Assembly (NCBI GenBank): GCA_964370005.1
Contig: CAYJGR010000064.1
Span: 1 to 12,712, forward strand
Direction: 5' to 3'
Length of the DNA: 12,712 nucleotides
Origin: Heteroruminococcus sp964370005
GTDB taxonomy: Bacteria; Bacillota; Clostridia; Oscillospirales; Ruminococcaceae
A program made the position numbers and the translations under genes. Numbering within the stretch: the stretch's first letter is position 1; each line of letters opens with the position of its first letter. The notes under the pieces are model-generated. The model had not been told where the DNA came from, made no database searches, and saw only the letters and a list, made by a program, of their open reading frames with translations. Of the stretch, positions 6,615 through 12,253 are shown in pieces.

Positions 6615-7688
6615 ATGGAAATATTTAATTCAATAGTCGGCTATCCCCTTGGATGGATAATGTGGCTTTGCTATCAGATTATACCTGTATATGGCATTGC
6701 TCTCATCGTATTTACCCTCATCACCCGCTTGCTTTTGGCACCGCTGTCGATCAAGCAGCAAAAATCAACCGTGCGTATGAGGATTATCCAACCTAAAATC
6801 GCAGAACTTCAAAAGAAGTATTCCAACAATCGAACAAAGCTCAATGAGGAGTTGCAGGCGCTTTATGCTCGTGAGAACTACAACCCCATGTCGGGATGTC
6901 TTCCCATGCTCATACAACTTCCCGTTTTGTTCGGTCTTATCGACGTTATATACAAACCCCTTACCCACATTGTGCGTTTGAGCAGTGAGGCCATTGCACC
7001 TCTGCTTGAAATGGGTGTGCAGATGGGGCTTATCGATAGTACAAGCGAATACAGCGCCCAAATCACTATGGTGGGTGCACTTCATGCCGACCCCACCGCT
7101 TTTGCGTCGCTCGGTCAGGAATTTATCACACAGGCCACATCGGTAAACCTCAACTTTTTGGGGATAAACTTGGGGACACGCCCCCCACTGGCCTTTGATA
7201 TTCTTATATTAGTGCCTATATTAGCCGGTCTTACCTCGTTTTTGGTGTCGTTTATCTCGATGCGTGCGAGTGGTGGTGGAAATGATGCCGCTACCGCCGG
7301 TGCCACCCGCAGTATGATGATAATGATGCCCCTTATGTCACTTTGGTTTACATTCCAAGTGCCGACCGGCGTTGGTTTTTACTGGATAGTATCCAACCTG
7401 CTTATGCTTGCCCAAACCCTTATACTCAACAAGCTTTATAACCCCGCCGAAATTGCCGAGAAGCTTAAGGCTGAGGATGAACAGCGTCGGGAAACAGAAC
7501 GTCAAGAGAAAATTGAGGCTAAACGTCTACTCAAGGAACAGGGTATGGAGGGCGCCGCAATGGCACTCTCTCAAAAAGAGATAGACCGACAAAAATTAGC
7601 CGCTGCCCGCAAACGTGATGCCGATAAGTATGGCGATTACTACGACCCCACAGAATCCGAAACCGACAAGCTGGGTAAGAAAAAATAA
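6615..7688 (+). CDS. yidC: YidC/Oxa1-family membrane protein insertase
   Basis: The 357-residue integral membrane protein inserts and folds membrane proteins alone or with SecYEG. The first transmembrane segment (about 19-36) ends in ITRLLLAPL, with Arg38 at the place of the groove arginine of Gram-positive YidC. A cytosolic coiled-coil hairpin follows (about 48-90, QPKIAELQKKY). The hallmark GCLPMLIQLPVLFGLIDV is at 94-111, and further transmembrane segments lie at about 195-215, 236-250 and 254-272. A long charged tail from about 280 to 357 should be cytosolic and may bind ribosomes or nascent chains. There is no lipobox, unlike Bacillus SpoIIIJ. The Shine-Dalgarno CGGAGG is 11 nt before the ATG, and khpB follows after 34 nt. 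Confidence 0.95.
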   Translation: MEIFNSIVGYPLGWIMWLCYQIIPVYGIALIVFTLITRLLLAPLSIKQQKSTVRMRIIQPKIAELQKKYSNNRTKLNEELQALYARENYNPMSGCLPMLIQLPVLFGLIDVIYKPLTHIVRLSSEAIAPLLEMGVQMGLIDSTSEYSAQITMVGALHADPTAFASLGQEFITQATSVNLNFLGINLGTRPPLAFDILILVPILAGLTSFLVSFISMRASGGGNDAATAGATRSMMIMMPLMSLWFTFQVPTGVGFYWIVSNLLMLAQTLILNKLYNPAEIAEKLKAEDEQRRETERQEKIEAKRLLKEQGMEGAAMALSQKEIDRQKLAAARKRDADKYGDYYDPTESETDKLGKKK

Positions 7689-7722
7689 CCCCCTAACATA
7701 TATTTAAATCGGAGGTAAAAGA

Positions 7723-8757
7723 ATGATTAAGGAGATTATCCAGACAGGCGCAAGTGTTGATGCCGCCATAGAGAGCGGTTGCCTGTTGTTGGGTGTGTCG
7801 AGGAGTGAGGCCGAATTTGAAATAATCAGCCTTCCCCGCAAGACTTTGTTCGGCCTGAAAACCATTCCGGCTAAGGTGAAAGTGTTTGTTGAATTACCCG
7901 ATCCCGAGCCCGCTCCGGCACCTGTGGTGGAGCCAAAGAAATCTGCCCCCGCTGCCCCCAAAAGTGCCCAAAAACCCCAAGCCACCCCCGCACCTGACGC
8001 CGACAAACAGTCGCAACCTGCACGCTCGGAGGACACCTCGTTTACTCCTACCCCCTCCGCTGTGGCAAAAGGTGAGGTTGTTGAGGCTTATGTGCGCTCG
8101 GTGCTCGGTGAGATGGATGCAACCGACCTGCACATATCGGCACGTCACACCTCGAATGGTCTGCGTCTTGCGCTATCGGGAGCAGATGTAAGTTCGGTGA
8201 TAGGTCGCCGTGGTGAGACAATGGACGCACTACAATATCTTGCAGGACTTGTGGCCAACCGTGTTGAGGGCGATTACTTGCGGGTGACCATTGACAGCGG
8301 TAATTATCGTGCAAAGCGTGAGCGTACTCTGGAGACACTTGCCCGCCGTCTGGCTATACAGGTTTCCAAGACGGGACGCAATCAAATTCTTGAACCGATG
8401 AATCCATATGAGCGCCGTATAATTCATGCAATGGTATCCCAGATAAATGGTGCTACCTCTGCCTCTATAGGTGAAGAACCCTATCGTCGAGTTGTAATAA
8501 AATCCACCAACCCCGCACCACGTGGTGGTGGCGGTGGCGGTGGACGTGCTGGGCGCCGTCCCGGCAAACCCATTGGGTACGACAAAGGTGGCGGACGTGA
8601 GCGCAGTGGTGGTGGACAGCGTAAGGACTACAACCCACAGCAGGCAAAGCCGACCACTCCCGCACCCCCTACCTCGACCGTGGCACCCAAGCCCGCAGAG
8701 CAGGATAAAAATATTGAAAAGCAAGGTGTGCACCTTTACGGTAAGATTGAGTTATAA
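7723..8757 (+). CDS. khpB: KhpB (Jag/EloR) RNA-binding protein with RGG-like extension
   Basis: The 344-residue protein has a Jag-N domain (1-57, containing SRSEAEFEIISLPRKTLFG) and a Pro/Ala-rich linker (about 60-112). A KH domain follows with the GRRG loop at 161-164 (VIGRRGETMDALQYL), then an R3H domain (about 205-262, with the R-x3-H motif at Arg231-His235 in EPMNPYERRIIHAM). In Firmicutes this protein partners KhpA, binds RNA and influences cell elongation and division. Beyond R3H there is an unusual tail of about 80 residues: a glycine/arginine-rich stretch (263-300), a Pro/Thr-rich stretch, and a final VHLYGKIEL. Glycine/arginine tails are typical added RNA-binding regions. The start has a GGAGG Shine-Dalgarno. 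The gene closes the rnpA-yidD-yidC-khpB unit and is followed by two terminators. Confidence 0.93.
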   Translation: MIKEIIQTGASVDAAIESGCLLLGVSRSEAEFEIISLPRKTLFGLKTIPAKVKVFVELPDPEPAPAPVVEPKKSAPAAPKSAQKPQATPAPDADKQSQPARSEDTSFTPTPSAVAKGEVVEAYVRSVLGEMDATDLHISARHTSNGLRLALSGADVSSVIGRRGETMDALQYLAGLVANRVEGDYLRVTIDSGNYRAKRERTLETLARRLAIQVSKTGRNQILEPMNPYERRIIHAMVSQINGATSASIGEEPYRRVVIKSTNPAPRGGGGGGGRAGRRPGKPIGYDKGGGRERSGGGQRKDYNPQQAKPTTPAPPTSTVAPKPAEQDKNIEKQGVHLYGKIEL

Positions 8758-8768
8758 AACTCCTTTTT

Positions 8769-8801
8769 CTCCCTCGACAGCTATAGTGTCGGGGGAGTTT
8801 T
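8769..8801 (+). terminator. Rho-independent terminator after khpB
   Basis: An 11-bp stem (CTCCCTCGACA with TGTCGGGGGAG, one G-T wobble, 7-nt loop) runs straight into TTTT, 11 nt after the khpB stop. Confidence 0.85.
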
Positions 8802-8808
8802 AGATGGC

Positions 8809-8834
8809 CTCGCCCGAGGACGGGCGAGATTTTT
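8809..8834 (+). terminator. Second terminator after khpB
   Basis: CTCGCCC pairs with GGGCGAG around GAGGAC, followed by ATTTTT. It lies a few bases beyond the first terminator, insulating the strong rplM promoter. Confidence 0.8.
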
Positions 8835-8860
8835 ATAATATAAAAAATAAAAATGGCAAG

Positions 8861-8890
8861 CGAGCATGAGGGAGCATAGCGGAGCATTAG
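8861..8890 (+). repeat. Three tandem 10-bp GGAGCAT-type repeats
   Basis: Three exact-length 10-bp units share the core GAGCAT (cGAGCATgag, gGAGCATagc, gGAGCATtag) between the khpB terminators and the rplM promoter. No function can be assigned. Confidence 0.5.
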
Positions 8891-8941
8891 AGCGAAAAAC
8901 GAAGTTTGTATCAGCTAAATTAAAATAATGCAAAAAAGGTG

Positions 8942-8970
8942 TTGACATTGGGTGATATGTGGCATATAAT
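8942..8970 (+). promoter_or_regulatory. Perfect-consensus sigma-A promoter of rplM-rpsI
   Basis: TTGACA (8942-8947) and TATAAT (8965-8970) are separated by exactly 17 bp, the full consensus. It leaves an untranslated leader of about 65 nt before rplM. Confidence 0.93.
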
Positions 8971-8990
8971 AACACTCGTGACTCTAATGT

Positions 8991-9012
8991 AAGTGGCATT
9001 GTTATGCTACTT
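8991..9012 (+). promoter_or_regulatory. Candidate L13 autoregulatory leader hairpin
   Basis: AAGTGGCAT pairs with ATGCTACTT (9 bp including one G-U, loop TGTT) in the rplM leader, between the promoter and the AGGAGG site. Many Firmicutes carry an L13 leader through which the ribosomal protein is thought to repress its own operon. The position and size fit; I have not matched the consensus, so the identity is inferred. Confidence 0.5.
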
Positions 9013-9041
9013 AAACCCGAAACTGTACAGGAGGAAAAAAC

Positions 9042-9467
9042 ATGTCTACTTTTATGCCAAAAGCCGAGCAGACACGCAAATGGTACATCATTGATGCAGC
9101 CGACAGACCTTTGGGTCGTACTGCTGCCATTGTTGCCACCATACTGCGTGGCAAAAACAAACCCACATTTGCCCCTCATGTTGATTGTGGCGATCATGTC
9201 ATCGTTATCAACTGTGAGAAAGCTATTTTGACAGGCCGCAAGCTTGAGCAAAAGTTCTATCGTCGCCACACCGGATGGGTGGGCGGTCTGCGTGAGGTTC
9301 GTTACAGCGATCTCATGAAGGATAACCCCGAGAAGGCCATGATGTTGGCCGTCAAGGGCATGGTGCCCGATACCGTTATCGGACGCAAGGCACTGACCCG
9401 TTGCCGCACATTCAGTGGTGCAGAGCACACCCATGCAGCCCAACAGCCCGAGCTGCTGAGTCTTTAA
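9042..9467 (+). CDS. rplM: 50S ribosomal protein L13
   Basis: This 141-residue protein has the L13 hallmarks: KWYIIDAADRPLGRTAA, GDHVIVINCEKAILTGRKLEQKFYRRHTG, and the signature LAVKGMVPDTVIGRK (about residues 106-120). L13 is an early assembly protein of the large subunit that binds 23S rRNA. The AGGAGG site and ATG are well placed. rpsI follows after 18 nt, the conserved L13-S9 pairing. Confidence 0.97.
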   Translation: MSTFMPKAEQTRKWYIIDAADRPLGRTAAIVATILRGKNKPTFAPHVDCGDHVIVINCEKAILTGRKLEQKFYRRHTGWVGGLREVRYSDLMKDNPEKAMMLAVKGMVPDTVIGRKALTRCRTFSGAEHTHAAQQPELLSL

Positions 9468-9485
9468 TAAGGAGGATTACCGAAC

Positions 9486-9884
9486 ATGTATGAGAGCAAA
9501 CCATATTTTTACGGAACAGGTAGAAGAAAGCACTCGGTAGCCCGCGTAAGACTCTATGCAGGCACCGGAAACATCACCATCAATGGCCGTGATATCGATG
9601 AGTATTTTGGCCTTGATACCCTAAAGCTTATCACCCGTCAGCCCCTCGAGCTGACCGACACCATGGGTCGTTTTGACATCGTGTGTAATGTGTCGGGCGG
9701 TGGTGTTACAGGACAGGCCGGCGCAATCCGCCATGGCATCTCCCGTGCACTGCTACTGCACAACCCCGAGCTACGCCCCGTCCTTAAAAAGGCAGGCTTC
9801 CTCACCCGTGACCCCAGAATGAAGGAGCGCAAAAAGTACGGCCTCAAAGCCGCACGTCGTGCACCCCAGTTCTCCAAGAGATAA
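9486..9884 (+). CDS. rpsI: 30S ribosomal protein S9
   Basis: The 132-residue protein contains YGTGRRKHSVARVRLYAGTGNITING, the S9 motif GGGVTGQAGAIRHGISRALL, and the basic C-terminal tail ending RAPQFSKR, whose terminal Lys-Arg reaches the P-site tRNA in known ribosomes. An AAGGAGG Shine-Dalgarno precedes the ATG. It is co-transcribed with rplM and is closed by a strong terminator. Confidence 0.97.
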   Translation: MYESKPYFYGTGRRKHSVARVRLYAGTGNITINGRDIDEYFGLDTLKLITRQPLELTDTMGRFDIVCNVSGGGVTGQAGAIRHGISRALLLHNPELRPVLKKAGFLTRDPRMKERKKYGLKAARRAPQFSKR

Positions 9885-9897
9885 TTTGTTTTTTTAC

Positions 9898-9933
9898 TTA
9901 TGGACCTGCGATTTTCGCAGGTCCATAATTTTT
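9898..9933 (+). terminator. Rho-independent terminator after rpsI
   Basis: TTATGGACCTGCG pairs perfectly with CGCAGGTCCATAA (13 bp, loop ATTTT), followed by TTTTT. It ends the rplM-rpsI transcript. Confidence 0.92.
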
Positions 9934-9936
9934 CTG

Positions 9937-9965
9937 TTGCAAATGGGGGAAAATTATTATAAAAT
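9937..9965 (+). promoter_or_regulatory. Promoter for the prepilin-like gene and leader copy 2
   Basis: TTGCAA (9937-9942), a 17-bp spacer and TAAAAT (9960-9965) lie directly after the rpsI terminator. Transcription would begin near 9972, just upstream of the structured leader, so the leader should be part of the mRNA. Confidence 0.6.
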
Positions 9966-9992
9966 GATTGCACACGCTTTAAGGAGGGTGAA

Positions 9993-10127
9993 GTTTGAAA
10001 ATAAATTTCAAACTTGTATTTTAGAAGCCGTTTTTCTCGTCACTTCGTGATAACCGAAAAACATGGCATATTATGACCATTTTTTGTGGTTGTTTTGTGC
10101 TTTTTGCAGAAAGGAATGGTCATAATA
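9993..10127 (+). ncRNA. Structured leader element, copy 2 (unrecognised family)
   Basis: This 135-nt copy is the closest relative of copy 1. It has hairpin GTTTGAAA-N5-TTTCAAAC (9993-10013), inner hairpin GTCAC-TTC-GTGAT (10039-10051, last pair G-U), and a perfect 11-bp long-range helix, ATTATGACCAT (10070-10080) with ATGGTCATAAT (10116-10126). The 3' arm covers the spacer between AAAGGA (10110-10115) and the ATG at 10128. A competing local hairpin, ATGGCAT (10063-10069) with ATG-A-CCAT (10073-10080), uses the same 5' arm. Confidence 0.78.
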
Positions 10128-10748
10128 ATGATAAAATTACTTAGCAAAAAATCAAATAAGGGCTTTACTCTTGTGGAACTTATTATAGTTATTGCGATTA
10201 TTGCGGTGCTGGCAGCCGTGCTGGCGCCGAGGTATTTGCAGTATGTAGAGCGCTCACGCCAATCAAACGATTTGCAGGTGGCCACAAACCTCATGCGTGC
10301 CGCTACCGTGGCGGTGGCCGACCCCAAAAGCGAATTGCCCTCGGGTCACTATATAGAAGTGTTATGGGCGACAGGTGGCGGTAATCGAGCCGAGGCCGAC
10401 CAAGCTCTCTACAACGGTATTTTATATGTGAGACCGCCACAGGCCGTCCGAATTTCCGAGATGTCCTCTCGAACAGACATAGAGCCCTACACCGACACCC
10501 AAAGCCTTGAGCATCTTCAAGATATGATTATGGGCATTATGGGGGTGGACGATAGAATAGCTGACTCTACCGGAACATGGATATCGGGGTTGATGGAAGA
10601 TGCCGAGTCGAACGTCGGCAACGAGGCCAGTTTTTGTTTTCACATTGACACCACCAACGGCGACATAGCCCTTGCAAAATATTCGCAGGATGGCGATGTA
10701 AACCTGTGGATAGATGAAATCGGTGTGGATGCTATACCGGCACCTTAA
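10128..10748 (+). CDS. Type IV prepilin-like protein (orphan pseudopilin)
   Basis: The 206-residue product has a textbook class III signal: a short basic leader, cleavage site KG|FTLVELIIV after Gly12, Phe13 as the new N-terminus and Glu17 as mature Glu5, then a hydrophobic helix to about residue 32. The remaining part is a soluble head with no recognised subfamily; a single cysteine lies near the C-terminal quarter. Such proteins are cut by a prepilin peptidase and assembled into type IV pili or pseudopili. No pilus assembly genes (PilB, PilC, PilD) are in the window, so it must rely on machinery elsewhere. The ATG at 10128 is chosen because the in-frame ATG at 10116 directly touches the Shine-Dalgarno. 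It lies downstream of leader copy 2 and appears monocistronic. Confidence 0.87.
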   Translation: MIKLLSKKSNKGFTLVELIIVIAIIAVLAAVLAPRYLQYVERSRQSNDLQVATNLMRAATVAVADPKSELPSGHYIEVLWATGGGNRAEADQALYNGILYVRPPQAVRISEMSSRTDIEPYTDTQSLEHLQDMIMGIMGVDDRIADSTGTWISGLMEDAESNVGNEASFCFHIDTTNGDIALAKYSQDGDVNLWIDEIGVDAIPAP

Positions 10749-10820
10749 TAGAGGATTTTAAGGGCAATTAGGAATGAGGAATTAGGAATAGTGGAATCGC
10801 TTTGCGATAATTTTATAATT

Positions 10821-10860
10821 ACGGGCATAGGATGCACCTGCACTGCATTTCTATGCCCGT
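10821..10860 (+). terminator. Probable terminator after the prepilin-like gene
   Basis: ACGGGCATAG pairs with CTATGCCCGT (10 bp), with an inner ATGCA/TGCAT pairing in the loop. The 3' flank is only moderately T-rich (GATTCTTGCATTTC), so efficiency is uncertain. Confidence 0.6.
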
Positions 10861-10877
10861 GATTCTTGCATTTCATA

Positions 10878-10905
10878 TTGCTTTTAACTGCAATTGTGAT
10901 ACAAT
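10878..10905 (+). promoter_or_regulatory. Extended -10 promoter for leader copy 3 and the radical SAM gene
   Basis: TTGCTT (10878-10883), a 16-bp spacer and TACAAT (10900-10905), preceded by TG one base before the hexamer (TGaTACAAT). Initiation near 10912 would place the structured leader inside the transcript. Confidence 0.6.
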
Positions 10906-10942
10906 ATACACATATTTGTAATATAGCAGAATGGAGAAATAC

Positions 10943-11080
10943 GTTTGAAAATAAATTTCAAACATAAAATTTATAAGCCATTTTTCTCATCCCTTCGGGA
11001 TAACCGAAAAACATGGCATAAAATATGACCATCCCCTCAAGGTCTATTTTGAGCCATATACAGAAAGGAATGTTCATATT
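10943..11080 (+). ncRNA. Structured leader element, copy 3 (diverged, structure kept)
   Basis: This 138-nt copy is the most diverged. It keeps hairpin GTTTGAAA-N5-TTTCAAAC (10943-10963) unchanged. The inner hairpin is ATCCC-TTC-GGGAT (10989-11001), paired with different bases from copies 1 and 2. The long-range helix AATATGACCAT (11022-11032) with ATGTTCATATT (11070-11080) has one C-U mismatch. A local alternative, ATGGCATA (11013-11020) with TATG-A-CCAT (11024-11032), is strong. An extra CTCAA/TTGAG hairpin lies in the variable region (11036-11052). AAAGGA (11064-11069) lies 11 nt before the ATG at 11081. Confidence 0.75.
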
Positions 11081-11950
11081 ATGCGCTACTACGGTCGTGT
11101 GTTTCGTCCGCCCAGTGAAGCCTATAGCCTGATTGTTCAGGCCACCATAGGCTGTTCCCACAATAAGTGCGCTTTTTGTGAGATGTACAAAGAAAAGCAG
11201 TTCGCCATCCGCAAAACCGAGGAGATACTACAGGATTTGGAGGAGGCAAGGCGGGAATATGGTCGCATCGAGCGCATATTCTTGGCCGATGGCGACGCAC
11301 TCATGATACGCACCCCCGCACTGCTCGAAATTCTACGGGGCATCGAGCGCATTTTCCCCGAATGTCAGAGGGTGGGCATCTACTCATCACCAAAGAGTAT
11401 TGAGCTAAAATCCCCCGAGGAGTTGGCAGAACTGCGCCGAGCAGGGCTTGCCATAGCTTATTTGGGGCTTGAGTCGGGCAGTGAACAGGTGCTGTCCCGC
11501 ATGGAAAAGGGGGCAACACCCGACGAGATTGTCGCCTCGGGTAAGAAGATGCAGGCGGCCGGTATACAGTTATCGGTCACGGCCATATCGGGGCTGGGTG
11601 GCCTTGAGCACATGCAGGAGCACGCCATAGACACCGCCAAGGTGCTTTCCGAGCTAAATCCTAAGTATATAGGCCTGCTCACCCTACTGGTCGAGGAGGG
11701 TACGCCTCTGCACGACTGGGTGGGCGAGGGTAGTTTCACCCCTCTCACACCGATACAGGTGGCCGAGGAGACAAAGCTCATGTTACAGCACCTGGACAGC
11801 CCGGGAAGTGTGTTCCGTTCCAATCACGCCTCGAACTATGTCTCGCTGGCAGGCACACTCAATGGGGATAAGCAAGATATGATAGACACCCTTGAGAGGG
11901 CACTTGCGGGCAAGATGGGCATGAAGAGTGAGGGCGGACGGAGGTTTTGA
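11081..11950 (+). CDS. Radical SAM protein with CX4CX2C cluster motif
   Basis: The 289-residue protein has IGCSHNKCAFCEMYKEKQF near its N-terminus, with Cys25, Cys30 and Cys33 as probable ligands of a [4Fe-4S] cluster that cleaves S-adenosylmethionine. The spacing is CX4CX2C rather than the canonical CX3CX2C. The block IFLADGDALMI (about 66-76) corresponds to the SAM-binding GGE-like strand, and GLESGSEQVLSRM is a common radical SAM barrel motif. The barrel is compact, with no B12-binding, SPASM or TRAM domain. A widespread clostridial radical SAM family of unknown substrate carries the same GCSHNKC signature; that link is from memory. The gene is preceded by leader copy 3 and seems monocistronic. 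Confidence 0.88.
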   Translation: MRYYGRVFRPPSEAYSLIVQATIGCSHNKCAFCEMYKEKQFAIRKTEEILQDLEEARREYGRIERIFLADGDALMIRTPALLEILRGIERIFPECQRVGIYSSPKSIELKSPEELAELRRAGLAIAYLGLESGSEQVLSRMEKGATPDEIVASGKKMQAAGIQLSVTAISGLGGLEHMQEHAIDTAKVLSELNPKYIGLLTLLVEEGTPLHDWVGEGSFTPLTPIQVAEETKLMLQHLDSPGSVFRSNHASNYVSLAGTLNGDKQDMIDTLERALAGKMGMKSEGGRRF

Positions 11951-12074
11951 TTGTGCGTGGTCGCACTGACCAATCCCTGCCCACACACAAAGAATATGTG
12001 TATTTAGAGATTAGATAAGGGCAAAAACAAGGTCATAGGGGCGATGAGTGGTGTCGTGCCCTCCGCTTTTCCGC

Positions 12075-12166
12075 TTAGGGAGCAGCTTTGGGGTGCACGT
12101 ACATGAGCCCGAGGGCAAAGCGTCGCCCGCGGGCACCAGTACGCCCACCCCAAAACTACTCTCTAA
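12075..12166. repeat. 92-nt imperfect palindrome
   Basis: Nested arms pair TTAGGGAG with CTCTCTAA, TTTGGGGTG (12087-12095) with CACCCCAAA, GTAC (12099-12102) with GTAC (12139-12142), and GCCCGaGGGC with GCCCgCGGGC around a small loop. No T tract follows on either strand. It may end the radical SAM transcript or be a small dispersed repeat. Confidence 0.6.
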
Positions 12167-12209
12167 CCAAAAAATCGTAGCGCAGATGCACAAATCAATA
12201 ATCCGGTAG

Positions 12210-12245
12210 ATTATTGATATAATGAGGATTATTGACATAATGAGG
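12210..12245 (+). repeat. Two tandem 18-bp repeats upstream of hxlR-like gene
   Basis: ATTATTGATATAATGAGG is followed at once by a second copy with one change (C at 12236), then a partial third ATTATGG. The first copy contains a TATAAT and the second supplies the GAGG ribosome binding site, so the repeats overlap the expression signals of the regulator gene. Confidence 0.75.
12218..12223 (+). promoter_or_regulatory. -10 element for the hxlR-like gene
   Basis: TATAAT lies 30 nt before the ATG; the -35 at 17-bp spacing (TCAATA) is poor, which fits a regulated or weak promoter. The GAGG at 12242-12245 serves as ribosome binding site 8 nt before the start codon. Confidence 0.45.
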
Positions 12246-12253
12246 ATTATGGT

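Larger units (their letters stand above)
10749..10942. other. Intergenic region between prepilin and radical SAM genes
   Basis: No gene is seen. It holds a direct repeat of AATTAGGAAT (10766-10775 and 10780-10789), a small dyad ATCGC-TTT-GCGAT (10796-10808) followed by AATTTTATAATT, the larger dyad at 10821-10860, and the promoter for the next gene. Confidence 0.55.
11951..12253. other. Gene-free region between radical SAM and hxlR-like genes
   Basis: I see no convincing gene in these 303 nt. It contains TTTAGAGATTAG (12002-12013), also present in reverse orientation near 3637-3650, a long imperfect palindrome (12075-12166), an inverted repeat CAATAATC (12196-12203) with GATTATTG (12209-12216), and tandem 18-bp repeats before hxlR. 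Confidence 0.55.

Noticed and set aside
428..11080. CRISPR array or IS terminal repeats as explanation of the repeated leaders
   Set aside because: Only three copies exist, kilobases apart and all in the same orientation. Each abuts a start codon, with no regular spacers, no transposase and no obvious target duplication.
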